From assembly GCA_041743105.1 (NCBI GenBank), contig JBGTNI010000083.1:1-41789 (forward strand): DNA of 41,789 nucleotides, in the 5' to 3' direction. Both the position numbers and the translations under genes were made by a program. The number at the start of each line of letters is the position of its first letter. The first letter of the stretch is position 1. Shown in pieces: positions 1 to 7,701 of the stretch. Source of the DNA: QHCE01 sp041743105 (GTDB lineage: Bacteria > Actinomycetota > Actinomycetes > Mycobacteriales > QHCE01). The notes beneath the pieces are model-generated. The model worked only from the letters and a program-made list of their open reading frames with translations, had not been told where the DNA came from and did no database searches.

Positions 1-1052
1 CGATCGTCGCGCGGGCGGTGGCTATGGCTGGGCAGATCGCGCTGGAGCGGATTGGTCAGTCGCTGCAACAGGCCGCCGCGCGCCGCGATGAGCTAGCGCA
101 GACTCGCGTGATGGCGGAGTCCGCGCTGCTGGAGGTGCGGGGTCGGATCCGGGAACTGGTAGCGGAAGCGGCGCGGCTCACTGACGTCGTGCACCGCGAC
201 GAGGTGGCGCGGGCGGAACAGCGGATGCGCGTCGAGCAGTTGGAGGTTAAAGCCGCCGACGACTTTGGTATCGACACCGAGACGTTGCTGGGCGAGTACG
301 GGCCGAGCGTGCCGGTGCCCCCGACGGCTGTTGAGGTGGAGCAGGCGGAGACACAGGGCGAGGGGGTCCCGCTGCCATTGCCCTATCACCGCCCTACTCA
401 GGAGAAGCGCGCCGCGCGTGCCGAGCGGGAACTTGCGTTGTTGGGCAGGGTGAACCCTCTCGCCCTGGAAGAGTTCGCGGCGCTAGAGGAGCGCCATGCT
501 TTCCTCGCGACACAACTCGATGACCTGAAAGCGACGCGGCGCGATCTGGTCACAGTGGTTGCCGAGGTCGATGAGCGGATACATGACGTGTTTGCTGCCG
601 CGTTCGAAGACACTGCACGTGAATTCGAAATAGTGTTTCGCACCCTGTTTCCGGGCGGTGAGGGCCGGCTTGTGCTCACCGAGCCTGACGACATGACGCT
701 CACCGGTGTGGAAGTGGAGGCGCGCCCGCCGGGCAAGAAGGTTAAGCGCCTGTCGCTGCTGTCGGGTGGCGAGCGTTCACTGACCGCCGTCGCTCTGTTA
801 GTGGCGATTTTCCGGGCACGCCCGTCGCCGTTCTATCTGCTCGATGAGGTCGAGGCGTCGTTGGACGACACGAACCTTGGTCGTCTGCTCACGTTGATCT
901 CCCAGCTGCGCGAAACCAGCCAGCTGATCATGATTACGCATCAGAAACGCAGTATGGAGATCGCCGACGCGTTGTACGGAGTGAGCATGCGGGGCGACGG
1001 CATCACCCAAGCCATCGGGCAGCGGCTCCGCGAGGTAGAGACGGCAGGATAG
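1..1052 (+). CDS. smc: Chromosome segregation protein Smc, C-terminal part (5' end outside window)
   Basis: This is the C-terminal third of an SMC ATPase, which forms condensin with ScpA/ScpB and organises and segregates the chromosome. The reading frame is open from the first bases, so the ATG at 18 is internal and the protein is cut by the window edge. The first ~200 residues are charged, heptad-like coiled coil (many R/E/A). The C-terminal ABC head half follows: signature motif LSGGER near 766-783, Walker B FYLLDE near 832-848 with its catalytic Glu, the D-loop SLDD, and a switch-type His in MITHQ. In many actinobacteria smc lies just upstream of ftsY; here about 4.6 kb of accessory genes separates them. 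The identification is firm. Confidence 0.96.
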   Translation, partial: IVARAVAMAGQIALERIGQSLQQAAARRDELAQTRVMAESALLEVRGRIRELVAEAARLTDVVHRDEVARAEQRMRVEQLEVKAADDFGIDTETLLGEYGPSVPVPPTAVEVEQAETQGEGVPLPLPYHRPTQEKRAARAERELALLGRVNPLALEEFAALEERHAFLATQLDDLKATRRDLVTVVAEVDERIHDVFAAAFEDTAREFEIVFRTLFPGGEGRLVLTEPDDMTLTGVEVEARPPGKKVKRLSLLSGGERSLTAVALLVAIFRARPSPFYLLDEVEASLDDTNLGRLLTLISQLRETSQLIMITHQKRSMEIADALYGVSMRGDGITQAIGQRLREVETAG

Positions 1053-1096
1053 GTGGCGACGTGGCTCGTCCTAGCTGCTAGGAGGTAGGACTAAGC

Positions 1097-1558
1097 GTGA
1101 TAATCCCTCCGAATATGCCGCTCTGGCAGGGACGGCTGTTGTGGTTCACCAGCGCGATGATCCATCTCCCCGCTGGTGTTGGTCTGGTCGTAACCGTGCT
1201 ACACGACGACAGTTCGCTGGGCCTGATCTCCTGTGGTTCCGCCATTGCGCTAGGTGGTGTGTTCTCGCTGTTTTGCTGGTGGAAGCTGAAACCAGATGTG
1301 CCCGCCGGCCTACCACGGCGGCTTCAGCGGCAAGGCATGGCTCTAGCTTTGCTGGCGGGTGCGTCTCTGATTGCGGCGGTACTGCTGTTCTCGCAGACAT
1401 CTGCCTATCGCCCGAGCTTTGCCGAGTTGGCCCCGGCGTTGGGTTTTGGCGTTGTGTTCGTCGTCTGCTTTCCGGCAAGGCTTGTAGTTGGCTGGTGGCA
1501 GCGCCGATCGCTTGGACCAGGCCTTGAAGCTGAAGCCCTCGGACGACAGGTGGAGTAG
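1097..1558 (+). CDS. Small four-helix membrane protein, function unknown
   Basis: A 153-residue hydrophobic protein with four predicted membrane segments at about residues 14-35, 41-62, 80-98 and 111-132. A short charged loop (KLKPDVPAGLPRRLQRQ) lies between helices 2 and 3, and the tail is polar. The GTG start is preceded by a strong AGGAGG at 1080-1085, which fixes it. I do not recognise a family, and there are no conserved catalytic residues to point at. It follows smc by 44 bp in the same direction and may be cotranscribed with it. It looks like a real gene rather than a shadow because the other frames here lack both a ribosome site and a coherent composition. Confidence 0.65.
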   Translation: MIIPPNMPLWQGRLLWFTSAMIHLPAGVGLVVTVLHDDSSLGLISCGSAIALGGVFSLFCWWKLKPDVPAGLPRRLQRQGMALALLAGASLIAAVLLFSQTSAYRPSFAELAPALGFGVVFVVCFPARLVVGWWQRRSLGPGLEAEALGRQVE

Positions 1559-1584
1559 CGGCCGTGCTCGCGTACTTCAACCGC

Positions 1585-1613
1585 TGGCATATGGCATATG
1601 GCATACTGTATTT
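1585..1613 (+). promoter_or_regulatory. Tandem 7-bp repeats and -10 box in front of a TA pair (candidate operator)
   Basis: Three exact tandem copies of TGGCATA occupy 1585-1605. The last runs into a -10-like TACTGT (1604-1609), only 4 bp before the ATG at 1614, so the mRNA would be leaderless or nearly so. Each repeat junction also makes the palindrome CATATG. Ribbon-helix-helix antitoxins usually bind tandem or inverted short repeats over their own promoter, so this is the likely autoregulatory site (inference). Confidence 0.55.
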
Positions 1614-1859
1614 ATGATGAAAACAACGGTCTATATTCCGCAACAGCTCAAACGCGGTCTAGCGGCCGCGGCGAGCCGGAGCCACCGTAGTGAGGCAGAC
1701 CTCATCCGGGAAGCCATCGGTAAGCTCCTGGCCGATCAGCCCGCGCTGCCTGAGGGGCGATGGGGCGCGGGAAACAGCGGCGATTCCGAACCGATGACCG
1801 CCGAACGCTTCGATGCGCTGCTTAGCGAAGGCTTTGGTGCCGATGGCTTGCAGTCATGA
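1614..1859 (+). CDS. Ribbon-helix-helix antitoxin (VapB/CopG-like)
   Basis: An 81-residue antitoxin of the ribbon-helix-helix class. The N-terminus MKTTVYIPQQLKRGL is the DNA-contacting beta strand, followed by two helices (AAAASRSHRSEADLIREAIGKLL). The acidic C-terminal tail (residues ~50-81) would wrap and neutralise the toxin. The start at 1614 is chosen because the RHH strand begins there; the open frame extends further upstream, but that part is not antitoxin-like. The alternative start is the adjacent ATG at 1617. The stop overlaps the toxin start by 4 bp (ATGA), the usual coupling for TA operons. No Shine-Dalgarno is visible, which fits a leaderless message. Confidence 0.85.
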   Translation: MMKTTVYIPQQLKRGLAAAASRSHRSEADLIREAIGKLLADQPALPEGRWGAGNSGDSEPMTAERFDALLSEGFGADGLQS

Positions 1860-2278
1860 TGGTGTGTGACGCCAACGCTCTCTACATCGCCTATGACCGC
1901 AGTGAACCACGGCATGAAGCTGTTGTAGTCGCGCTCCGTGCGGAACGGGAAGCTAGACTGGTATCCCCGTTTGTCCTTGCCGAAGTGGACTACCTGCTCA
2001 CAGCTCGGTTGGGGGTAAAGGTCGAAGATCAGCTACTGGCAGATGTCGAAGACGGAGTGTATCAACTGTGTTCCTTTGACATCGTCGATGTGCGGGTCGC
2101 TCGCACGCTTGTGAACAAATATAAAGATCTCAATATTGGCCTGGCAGACGCGTCCAATGTGGTCTTGGCCAGCCGTTACAGTACGACGAACATTCTGACC
2201 TTCGACGAGCGTCACTTTAGGGCTCTTCAGCCGCTATCTGACGCCGATGCTTTCGTTTTGCTTCCGCTTGATAGCTAG
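1856..2278 (+). CDS. vapC: PIN-domain ribonuclease toxin (VapC-like)
   Basis: A 140-residue PIN-domain protein, the toxin partner of the RHH antitoxin it overlaps by 4 bp. The family cleaves RNA (often initiator tRNA or the rRNA sarcin loop) through a Mg-binding acidic cluster. All four acidic positions can be placed: Asp5 (VCDANAL), Glu43 (VLAEVDYLL), Asp98 (GLADAS) and Asp117 (LTFDERHF). Length and motif spacing are normal, so the toxin should be active. Which RNA it cuts cannot be told from sequence. Confidence 0.9.
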   Translation: MMVCDANALYIAYDRSEPRHEAVVVALRAEREARLVSPFVLAEVDYLLTARLGVKVEDQLLADVEDGVYQLCSFDIVDVRVARTLVNKYKDLNIGLADASNVVLASRYSTTNILTFDERHFRALQPLSDADAFVLLPLDS

Positions 2279-2314
2279 CGATGTGGTCAGGCGCGGATGT
2301 TTCCTCGAACCTCG

Positions 2315-2406
2315 CCATGAACGTGACACCGGGGCCGTTTTCGAAGAGTTTTTTGGGCCTGGTGTCACGTTCATGGTAGGGGTACGGGAACTACCGTTCC
2401 CCTACC
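2315..2406. terminator. Double hairpin between convergent genes, likely bidirectional terminator
   Basis: A perfect 16-bp inverted repeat pairs 2315-2330 (CCATGAACGTGACACC) with 2361-2376 across a 30-nt loop that contains TTTTTT. A second hairpin begins in the last two bases of the right arm: 2375-2387 pairs with 2394-2406 with one mismatch and a 6-nt loop. It covers the stop codon of the ABC transporter gene. The position between the convergent PIN toxin and ABC genes supports a terminator role. The arm length is more than termination needs, so a decayed inverted-repeat element is an alternative. Confidence 0.55.
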
Positions 2407-4181
2407 GCGATACCGTACTTCTCCAGCTCAAATTGTCGGCCATCTAGACCGGCGTCTTGCAACGCGAGAAGCTGAGCGTAGACACCACCCGTGGTCGATA
2501 GCTCCGACGGTGCCCCCGCTTCGTCGACAGCTCCATCCCGCAGCGTGATGATCTGATCGGCGCCTCCGATCGTGCTGAGCCGGTGGGCGATGACAATCGT
2601 GGTGCGCCCGAACATCAGACGCTCCAGGGCCTCTTGCACCAGTGCCTCGGAGCGGGAGTCCAAAGCGTTGGTCGCCTCGTCCAAGATGAGGATCGGCGCG
2701 TCTTTCAGCACGGCACGGGCGATGGCGATGCGCTGTCGCTGCCCTCCGGAGAGTTTGATTCCGCGTTCTCCGATCTCGGTCGCGTAGCCGTCAGAAAATT
2801 GCGCGATGAAGTCGTGAGCGTTCGCCGCTTGCGCGGCGGCGACTATCTCGTCCTCACCGGCCTCGGGATTCCCGTATGCGATGTTCTCTCGGATCGTTCC
2901 GGAGAACAGCTCGGCCTCTTGAAACACGACACCGATATTTTCGCGAACCGACTTCTGCGATAGGAGATTGATATCTTGCCCGTCGATCATAATCGAGCCC
3001 GATTGTGGAGTGTATAGCCGCATGAGGAGGTTGGTGAGTGTTGTTTTTCCACCGCCGCTTTCCCCGACCGGAGCGAATTTTGTTCTCGGTTCGACGGCGA
3101 ACGAAACATTTTTCAGCACGTCCTTCCCCTCGTTGTAACGGAAGGAGACGTTCCGAAACTCGATCCTTCCTTCGGTTACGCGCAGATGAACGTTGCGATG
3201 CGTATCGTCTTCTTCGGGGTCTAGTTCCATGGCTTCGAAGAAATCTTTGCTGCCGGCTACGGCCTGCTGAGTTTGATCCACGATGAACGACATAGCGGTG
3301 AGTGGGAGTCGTATCCCGATGATGTACTGCAGTAGCAGCACCATTTCACCGATGCTGAAATGGCCCTGATAGGTCTGATAGATGGTGTAGAAGAACATGG
3401 CGAAGAACGCGACTTCCAGCACCAGTCTTCGGTAGATGTCTTGCGTGTGCCAGACACGGGCCTGGGGGTATGTCTGATCGATGTAGGACGTGAGGTGTCG
3501 ATTGAAGAACCTCAGCTCCGTGGCCTCGCGCATGAAAGACTTCACGACCTTGACTTGCGAGACCGCCTCGGCGAATCTGCCACTCGCCACATCGGTGTGG
3601 AAATTCTTCTCTTTCTCGTAGACCATCCACTTTTTACTGGTCTTTAACGTCATGTAAAAGAAAATTGGATAAATCGCGAAAACTATCAGTCCGAGCTGCC
3701 AACTGACGAAGACGATGATGACGATGGTGAAAACCGTCGTCAGTAGCCAGCTCATCAACATATTGCTGACCATCTTCATGAATTCTGATACGTTCGTGAT
3801 GGAACGATTCAGCCTGTTGATGATGGTGCCGGTGATTTCATTGTTGAAATAGGTTTGTGGCAGCGTTAGCAGGTGGCGAAAGTAGCCGGCGCTGAGAATT
3901 TTTTGCAACTTGGAGGCCATGACATCGCCGAGATAGCCGGCGATGTTGCTCAGTACCGTAACGATGATTCCGGCGACAAGTATCCCGATGATCGCCCATA
4001 CCACGATCGCTAGCCGAGACGGTTCTTGCTGCCCAAGCTTAACGATCTCATCGGTGGCGATTTTGATAAACAGCGGCGGGGCGAGCTCTAAAGCGGCGGT
4101 GAGGATGCTGAGCACCGCGATAGCGACGTAGTATCGCCACAGGCTTTTTCCGAAGACCAATATTCGGACAATAGATTTCAC
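2391..4181 (-). CDS. ABC transporter, fused permease and ATPase (exporter half-transporter)
   Basis: A 596-residue type IV ABC exporter half-molecule that would work as a homodimer in the cytoplasmic membrane. The N-terminal ~320 residues hold about six hydrophobic helices; the ATPase domain follows. Visible motifs are Walker A GESGGGKTT, the Q-loop region VFQEAELFSGTI, the signature LSGGQRQR, Walker B ILILDEAT and the switch His in IAHRLST. This is the full normal length. There is no substrate-binding protein or second subunit nearby, so it is probably a lipid, drug or peptide exporter; the substrate cannot be assigned. The permease half seems less GC-rich than neighbouring core genes, consistent with acquired DNA. 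Confidence 0.9.
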   Translation of the reverse strand: MKSIVRILVFGKSLWRYYVAIAVLSILTAALELAPPLFIKIATDEIVKLGQQEPSRLAIVVWAIIGILVAGIIVTVLSNIAGYLGDVMASKLQKILSAGYFRHLLTLPQTYFNNEITGTIINRLNRSITNVSEFMKMVSNMLMSWLLTTVFTIVIIVFVSWQLGLIVFAIYPIFFYMTLKTSKKWMVYEKEKNFHTDVASGRFAEAVSQVKVVKSFMREATELRFFNRHLTSYIDQTYPQARVWHTQDIYRRLVLEVAFFAMFFYTIYQTYQGHFSIGEMVLLLQYIIGIRLPLTAMSFIVDQTQQAVAGSKDFFEAMELDPEEDDTHRNVHLRVTEGRIEFRNVSFRYNEGKDVLKNVSFAVEPRTKFAPVGESGGGKTTLTNLLMRLYTPQSGSIMIDGQDINLLSQKSVRENIGVVFQEAELFSGTIRENIAYGNPEAGEDEIVAAAQAANAHDFIAQFSDGYATEIGERGIKLSGGQRQRIAIARAVLKDAPILILDEATNALDSRSEALVQEALERLMFGRTTIVIAHRLSTIGGADQIITLRDGAVDEAGAPSELSTTGGVYAQLLALQDAGLDGRQFELEKYGIAVGER

Positions 4182-4382
4182 ACTCGTCCCTTCAATACCT
4201 CAAGCGTGCGGGGGCACGACACCACTTCTCAACACCAACCGGTCCGGCGGCATTCCTAGACCGGGTAGCGACGACACAAATAGGGAGGGTATGGCCGGAC
4301 TGAGGCCGATGCGACAGAAGAAGGTCCGCGGAGTTGAGCCGCCGGAAAGGGCGCGTTGCGTTACGGGAGATTCCAGCAGGCA
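4182..4382. other. Non-coding stretch upstream of the ABC transporter gene
   Basis: About 200 bp with no convincing gene in either direction; the short open frames here have no family-like features and no ribosome site. It must contain the ABC gene's promoter, but I cannot point to a clear -35/-10 pair. Confidence 0.4.
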
Positions 4383-4757
4383 CTATACCTTGCGACGGAG
4401 CACCGCGGCATCCCGCAGCGTACGTTCGGGTCGGCTTGTAGTGCGTGAAATGACTTCCAAGCGGTATTCCTCACCGCTGAAGGATTCCTCTCCGTGGCTA
4501 ACTGCCTGTGCTACCAGCTCTACGCTCCGTCGGCCACGCAGGATGAGCGGATCGTGCCGCAGATCCCGCATCAACGACGCACGTAACAGCACCATCACCA
4601 CTAAGAATGGGGCGGCTGCGATAATGGTAATGTTTCGCAGCCCTAGTAACGCGTTATTCTCCTCGCCGACCAGCAGCATCACCGCCGTTACCGCACTTTG
4701 TCGTGGAGCGATGCTGTTACTGTCCCGGGCTATGGCGCCGCTTCCCGGTTCTGGCTG
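4383..4757 (-). pseudogene. Decayed C-terminus of a BCCT-family (betaine/choline/carnitine) transporter
   Basis: The minus-strand frame reads, without a stop from 4757 to 4383, a segment like the end of BCCT transporters. It has a hydrophobic helix (SAVTAVMLLVGEENNALLGL), then the characteristic last helix (ITIIAAAPFLVVMVLLRASL), then a charged cytoplasmic tail. In intact BCCT proteins these elements follow ten more helices and about 450 residues; none of that is present here. Upstream in the same frame the next codon is a stop (4758-4760) that ends the neighbouring unrecognised protein. This is therefore a 3' fragment of a compatible-solute transporter, probably not expressed. The family call rests on recognising the terminal-helix pattern only. 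Confidence 0.6.
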
Positions 4758-5513
4758 TTATCTCCCTGGAGAAGAGGACCCCGGCAGTAACCTGCGTGCT
4801 GGTCTATGAGTCAACCCCTTCACCTGCGGCTGCCCTTCTAGGCGGAACCCTGGAGGCTGAGATCGTAGGTGCGGTTCGGTTCCCCCGCTTTCCGGACTCT
4901 GGGCTGTTCCCTGCTGTAAGGCCTGCTCCAACCAGTCACAGGCCGCTTCGACGAAATGGTTCCTTGTTGCGCGTCGGACGCCCTTCGGATTTGCGACCAT
5001 GAGGGGCAGGGGCGGTGAGCCGCCGACCGTTACTGTTTTGGTGTCATCGAAGAGGTCCTCGTAGGAACCCGGGTCGTTAGGTGGGATGATTTTAAAAGAT
5101 AATCCAGCTGACGAAGGTTTTTCCCCTATAAGGGGAGCTGAGTCTGTCCATCGGAGGGTTACAGTACCGGTGCCGTGCTGTTCTATCATATTCTTGAAGG
5201 TGTCCGTCTGGCTCACTCTCGCGGGCGAGCTTAAGTGCTGGGTAAATAGCATCAACCCATGTCCACCTGGGTTCGACAACCGATCGAGGTATCCAGCCAG
5301 GTGCTCGAGAGCTCCCCGGCCAACTATGACTTCCGGTGGTTGGGTTACGGACAGACCCCTCCGTTCCCTCGGGAGCTCTAGGCCTGCCTCCTGCGCTAGA
5401 CCCGCTAATGCGTGGGAACCTACAAGAAAGACGTTTATATGCTGATAACGCAGGTTTCTGAGAAGATCGATGTGAGTCGGGTTAAGGCCAAATGGGTTCT
5501 CGTTTTCCACCAT
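4758..5513 (-). CDS. Unrecognised 251-residue protein
   Basis: I do not recognise this protein. The ATG at 5513 has a good GGGAG ribosome site six bases upstream on the minus strand. The first ~195 residues look like a folded cytoplasmic protein (balanced composition, predicted alternating strands and helices, no signal peptide, no membrane segment). The last ~50 residues are Gly/Pro/Gln/Arg-rich and look like read-through into non-coding DNA. The stop lies exactly in frame with the BCCT remnant that follows, so the original 3' end may have been lost by deletion. The neighbours (ABC exporter, BCCT fragment) give no functional hint. Confidence 0.55.
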   Translation of the reverse strand: MVENENPFGLNPTHIDLLRNLRYQHINVFLVGSHALAGLAQEAGLELPRERRGLSVTQPPEVIVGRGALEHLAGYLDRLSNPGGHGLMLFTQHLSSPARVSQTDTFKNMIEQHGTGTVTLRWTDSAPLIGEKPSSAGLSFKIIPPNDPGSYEDLFDDTKTVTVGGSPPLPLMVANPKGVRRATRNHFVEAACDWLEQALQQGTAQSPESGGTEPHLRSQPPGFRLEGQPQVKGLTHRPARRLLPGSSSPGR

Positions 5514-5531
5514 GCCGTCTCCCTAGTCGAC

Positions 5532-5546
5532 TCCCCGAGACGGGGA
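5532..5546. promoter_or_regulatory. Short perfect palindrome upstream of the 251-residue gene
   Basis: TCCCCG-AGA-CGGGGA is a perfect 6-bp inverted repeat 18 bp upstream of the minus-strand ATG at 5513. It could be an operator or a leader hairpin next to the ribosome site; the sequence alone cannot tell which. Confidence 0.3.
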
Positions 5547-5703
5547 CACTAACCGCCGTATCGAGTCTGCTGCCAGCGCACTCGAGTGCGAGCTTAGCTG
5601 GACAAATCTCCTACCGCATAGTTTCGGCGGAATGTAGGCGCGGCGTTACCCCAGTGCGTAGCCGGTGGACGAGCAGCCCAACCCCATCTGTCAGGATTCA
5701 GAC

Positions 5704-6834
5704 ATGGAGCCGCTCGTATTGGGGCTGATCGCCCTCATTGCCGTTGTTTTCGCAGTGGCGCTGTATTTTCCGCTACGGCGAGCGCGCCGGGATACTCGTG
5801 CGCCCGAAGCGGACGCGAGCGCGTCGTCGGATGCTACTCAAGCGCAACCGGGCGAAACGGCCAAGCAGACCCGGGAAACCCCGGAGCCATCCGCGGGTCG
5901 GTTGGTTCGACTGCGAGCGCGGTTGTCCCGTTCGCAAAACACTTTAGGGAAGGGCCTGCTGCAGCTATTATCCCGTGACCGACTGGATGAGCGAGCGTGG
6001 GAAGAAGTCGAAGACACTTTGCTCGATGCCGATGTCGGCGTGGCTGCTACTGAGCGGATCGTGGCGCGGCTTAAAGCACGAACTCAAGTACTGGGTATCC
6101 GAGCGGCGCCGGAGCTGCGACGTATGCTGATCGAAGAGCTGACGGCGGCACTAGGTGAGGGCCTTCCTGCCCAGGAGGGCACAGTTGATCGCTCGCTCCA
6201 TGTCGAACGCCACGGCGATCGCCCGGCCGTCCTGCTGGTGGTGGGCGTCAATGGCGTGGGAAAGACCACCACCTGCGGAAAGCTCGCTCGGATTCTGGTC
6301 GCCGATGGATCCACAGTGCTGTTGGGCGCGGCGGACACCTTCCGAGCCGCGGCTGCCGATCAGCTACAAACCTGGGCCTCGCGGGTGGGCGCCGGCATGG
6401 TCCGGGGGACGCCAGGGGGCGATCCGGCGGCGGTGGCGTTCGATGCGGTGTCCGCGGGGGTGAGTCAAGGTGTGGATGTAGTACTGATAGACACCGCCGG
6501 TCGACTTCACAACAAGGTCGACCTCATGGATCAGCTGGGCAAGATCAAACGCGTGGCACAGCGACACGGCGAGGTCAATGAGACCCTGCTGGTGTTAGAT
6601 GCAACCACAGGCCAGAATGGTTTGGCACAAGCGAAGGTATTCACTGAGGTGGTGGACGTGACGGGCGTGGTGCTCACCAAACTCGACGGCACCGCCAAAG
6701 GCGGCATCATTCTCGCCGTACAGTCCGAACTCGGGATTCCGGTAAAGCTCATCGGACTGGGTGAGGGAGTAGACGATCTTGCTCCCTTCGACGCGCGACA
6801 GTTCGCGGACGCTCTCGTCGGATCTGTGATGTAG
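5704..6834 (+). CDS. ftsY: Signal recognition particle receptor FtsY
   Basis: SRP receptor GTPase that docks Ffh-ribosome complexes at the membrane. The start at 5704 is preferred over an upstream in-frame GTG (5665): AGGA lies 8 bp before it, and the protein then begins directly with a membrane segment (residues 4-24), as is usual in actinobacterial FtsY. An acidic/polar linker (30-65), the N domain helices (~75-150) and the G domain follow. P-loop GVNGVGKTT is at 181-189, the insertion-box motif DTFRAAAADQ at about 211-220, G3 DTAGR near 263-267 and G4 TKLD near 327. All GTPase motifs are intact. It lies 12 bp before the phosphotransferase gene. Confidence 0.97.
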   Translation: MEPLVLGLIALIAVVFAVALYFPLRRARRDTRAPEADASASSDATQAQPGETAKQTRETPEPSAGRLVRLRARLSRSQNTLGKGLLQLLSRDRLDERAWEEVEDTLLDADVGVAATERIVARLKARTQVLGIRAAPELRRMLIEELTAALGEGLPAQEGTVDRSLHVERHGDRPAVLLVVGVNGVGKTTTCGKLARILVADGSTVLLGAADTFRAAAADQLQTWASRVGAGMVRGTPGGDPAAVAFDAVSAGVSQGVDVVLIDTAGRLHNKVDLMDQLGKIKRVAQRHGEVNETLLVLDATTGQNGLAQAKVFTEVVDVTGVVLTKLDGTAKGGIILAVQSELGIPVKLIGLGEGVDDLAPFDARQFADALVGSVM

Positions 6835-6846
6835 TCGGCGGTTTAT

Positions 6847-7668
6847 GTGACGAGCGATTGGGGCAGTGAGGGCGTCGCCGAGGTGGCCGAGGAGATTCCG
6901 CTCACCGGTGGAAACGTCAGCACTGTGGTGCGCGTCGGTTCCACGGTGCGGCGTAATTCCGGCCCCTGGACACCGGCGGTGCACGCGCTGTTGCAGCACC
7001 TTGAATCGGTCGGGTTTACTGGCGCGCCGCGCACCTATGGATTCGATGATCAGGGCCGAGAGGTGCTGGAATTCGTAGAAGGCGAGTGCGGTGAGTATCC
7101 GTTAGCGCGGCACTGGACCACCGACGAGGCCCTCGTAACGGTCGCCACGATGCTGCGGATGTTCCACGACGCGCAGCTGGGGTTCGTCACCCCGTCGGAC
7201 ATGCAGTGGCGGTCGCTGGGACCGCCACCTCCAGACACTGAAGTCATCTGTCACCACGACGCGGCGCCGCACAACGTCGTGTGGCGACCCGATGGAACAC
7301 TATGCATGATCGACTTCGATCTCGCCAGCCCCGGTGCTCGTATCTACGACGTCGCATACTCGGCCTGGACCTGGACGCCGCTGTTCTCCGATCATGACTC
7401 GCAGACGCTAGGCTGGCGGTACCCTGACCGAGCGCGACGTCTGCGGCTGTTCGCCGACGCCTATGGGCTGCTCCCACACGACCGGGCGCGGCTGGTGCAG
7501 GTGATTCGCAATCGCATCGTCGACCACATCGAAGGTATTCGGCGTATGGCCGCCGCCGGTGAGCCGGCGTTCGTGCGCATCGTGCGTAAGGGCCACCTCA
7601 AGCGCCCGATGCGAGACCTGCGTCTGATCGATCATGAGCGCGAGACGCTGGAGCAGGCGCTGCGCTAG
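6847..7668 (+). CDS. Phosphotransferase of the aminoglycoside/choline kinase fold
   Basis: A 273-residue kinase-fold enzyme. The catalytic loop is HHDAAPHN (His136-Asn143, with Asp138 as the expected base and Asn143 as metal ligand), followed by the metal-binding IDFD at 155-158. Both are intact. The glycine-rich N-lobe (TGGNVSTVVRV) matches the nucleotide-binding strand pair of the family. The start is GTG at 6847, 12 bp after ftsY, so the two are probably cotranscribed. The substrate is unknown: this family includes antibiotic, choline, fructosamine and homoserine kinases, and nothing here selects among them. It converges with the potassium-channel gene, leaving only 33 bp between stops. 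Confidence 0.85.
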   Translation: MTSDWGSEGVAEVAEEIPLTGGNVSTVVRVGSTVRRNSGPWTPAVHALLQHLESVGFTGAPRTYGFDDQGREVLEFVEGECGEYPLARHWTTDEALVTVATMLRMFHDAQLGFVTPSDMQWRSLGPPPPDTEVICHHDAAPHNVVWRPDGTLCMIDFDLASPGARIYDVAYSAWTWTPLFSDHDSQTLGWRYPDRARRLRLFADAYGLLPHDRARLVQVIRNRIVDHIEGIRRMAAAGEPAFVRIVRKGHLKRPMRDLRLIDHERETLEQALR

Positions 7669-7701
7669 GGGTGGTGGTGGCGTGTTGGACGTATTGCCGT
7701 G

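Noticed and set aside
4291..4809. 172-residue plus-strand frame opposite the BCCT fragment
   Set aside because: Ser/Arg-rich composition typical of an antisense shadow; the minus-strand frame gives a recognisable transporter end.
5260..5290. tRNA T-arm-like GGTTCGAC sequence
   Set aside because: No acceptor stem, D-arm or anticodon arm can be placed around it.
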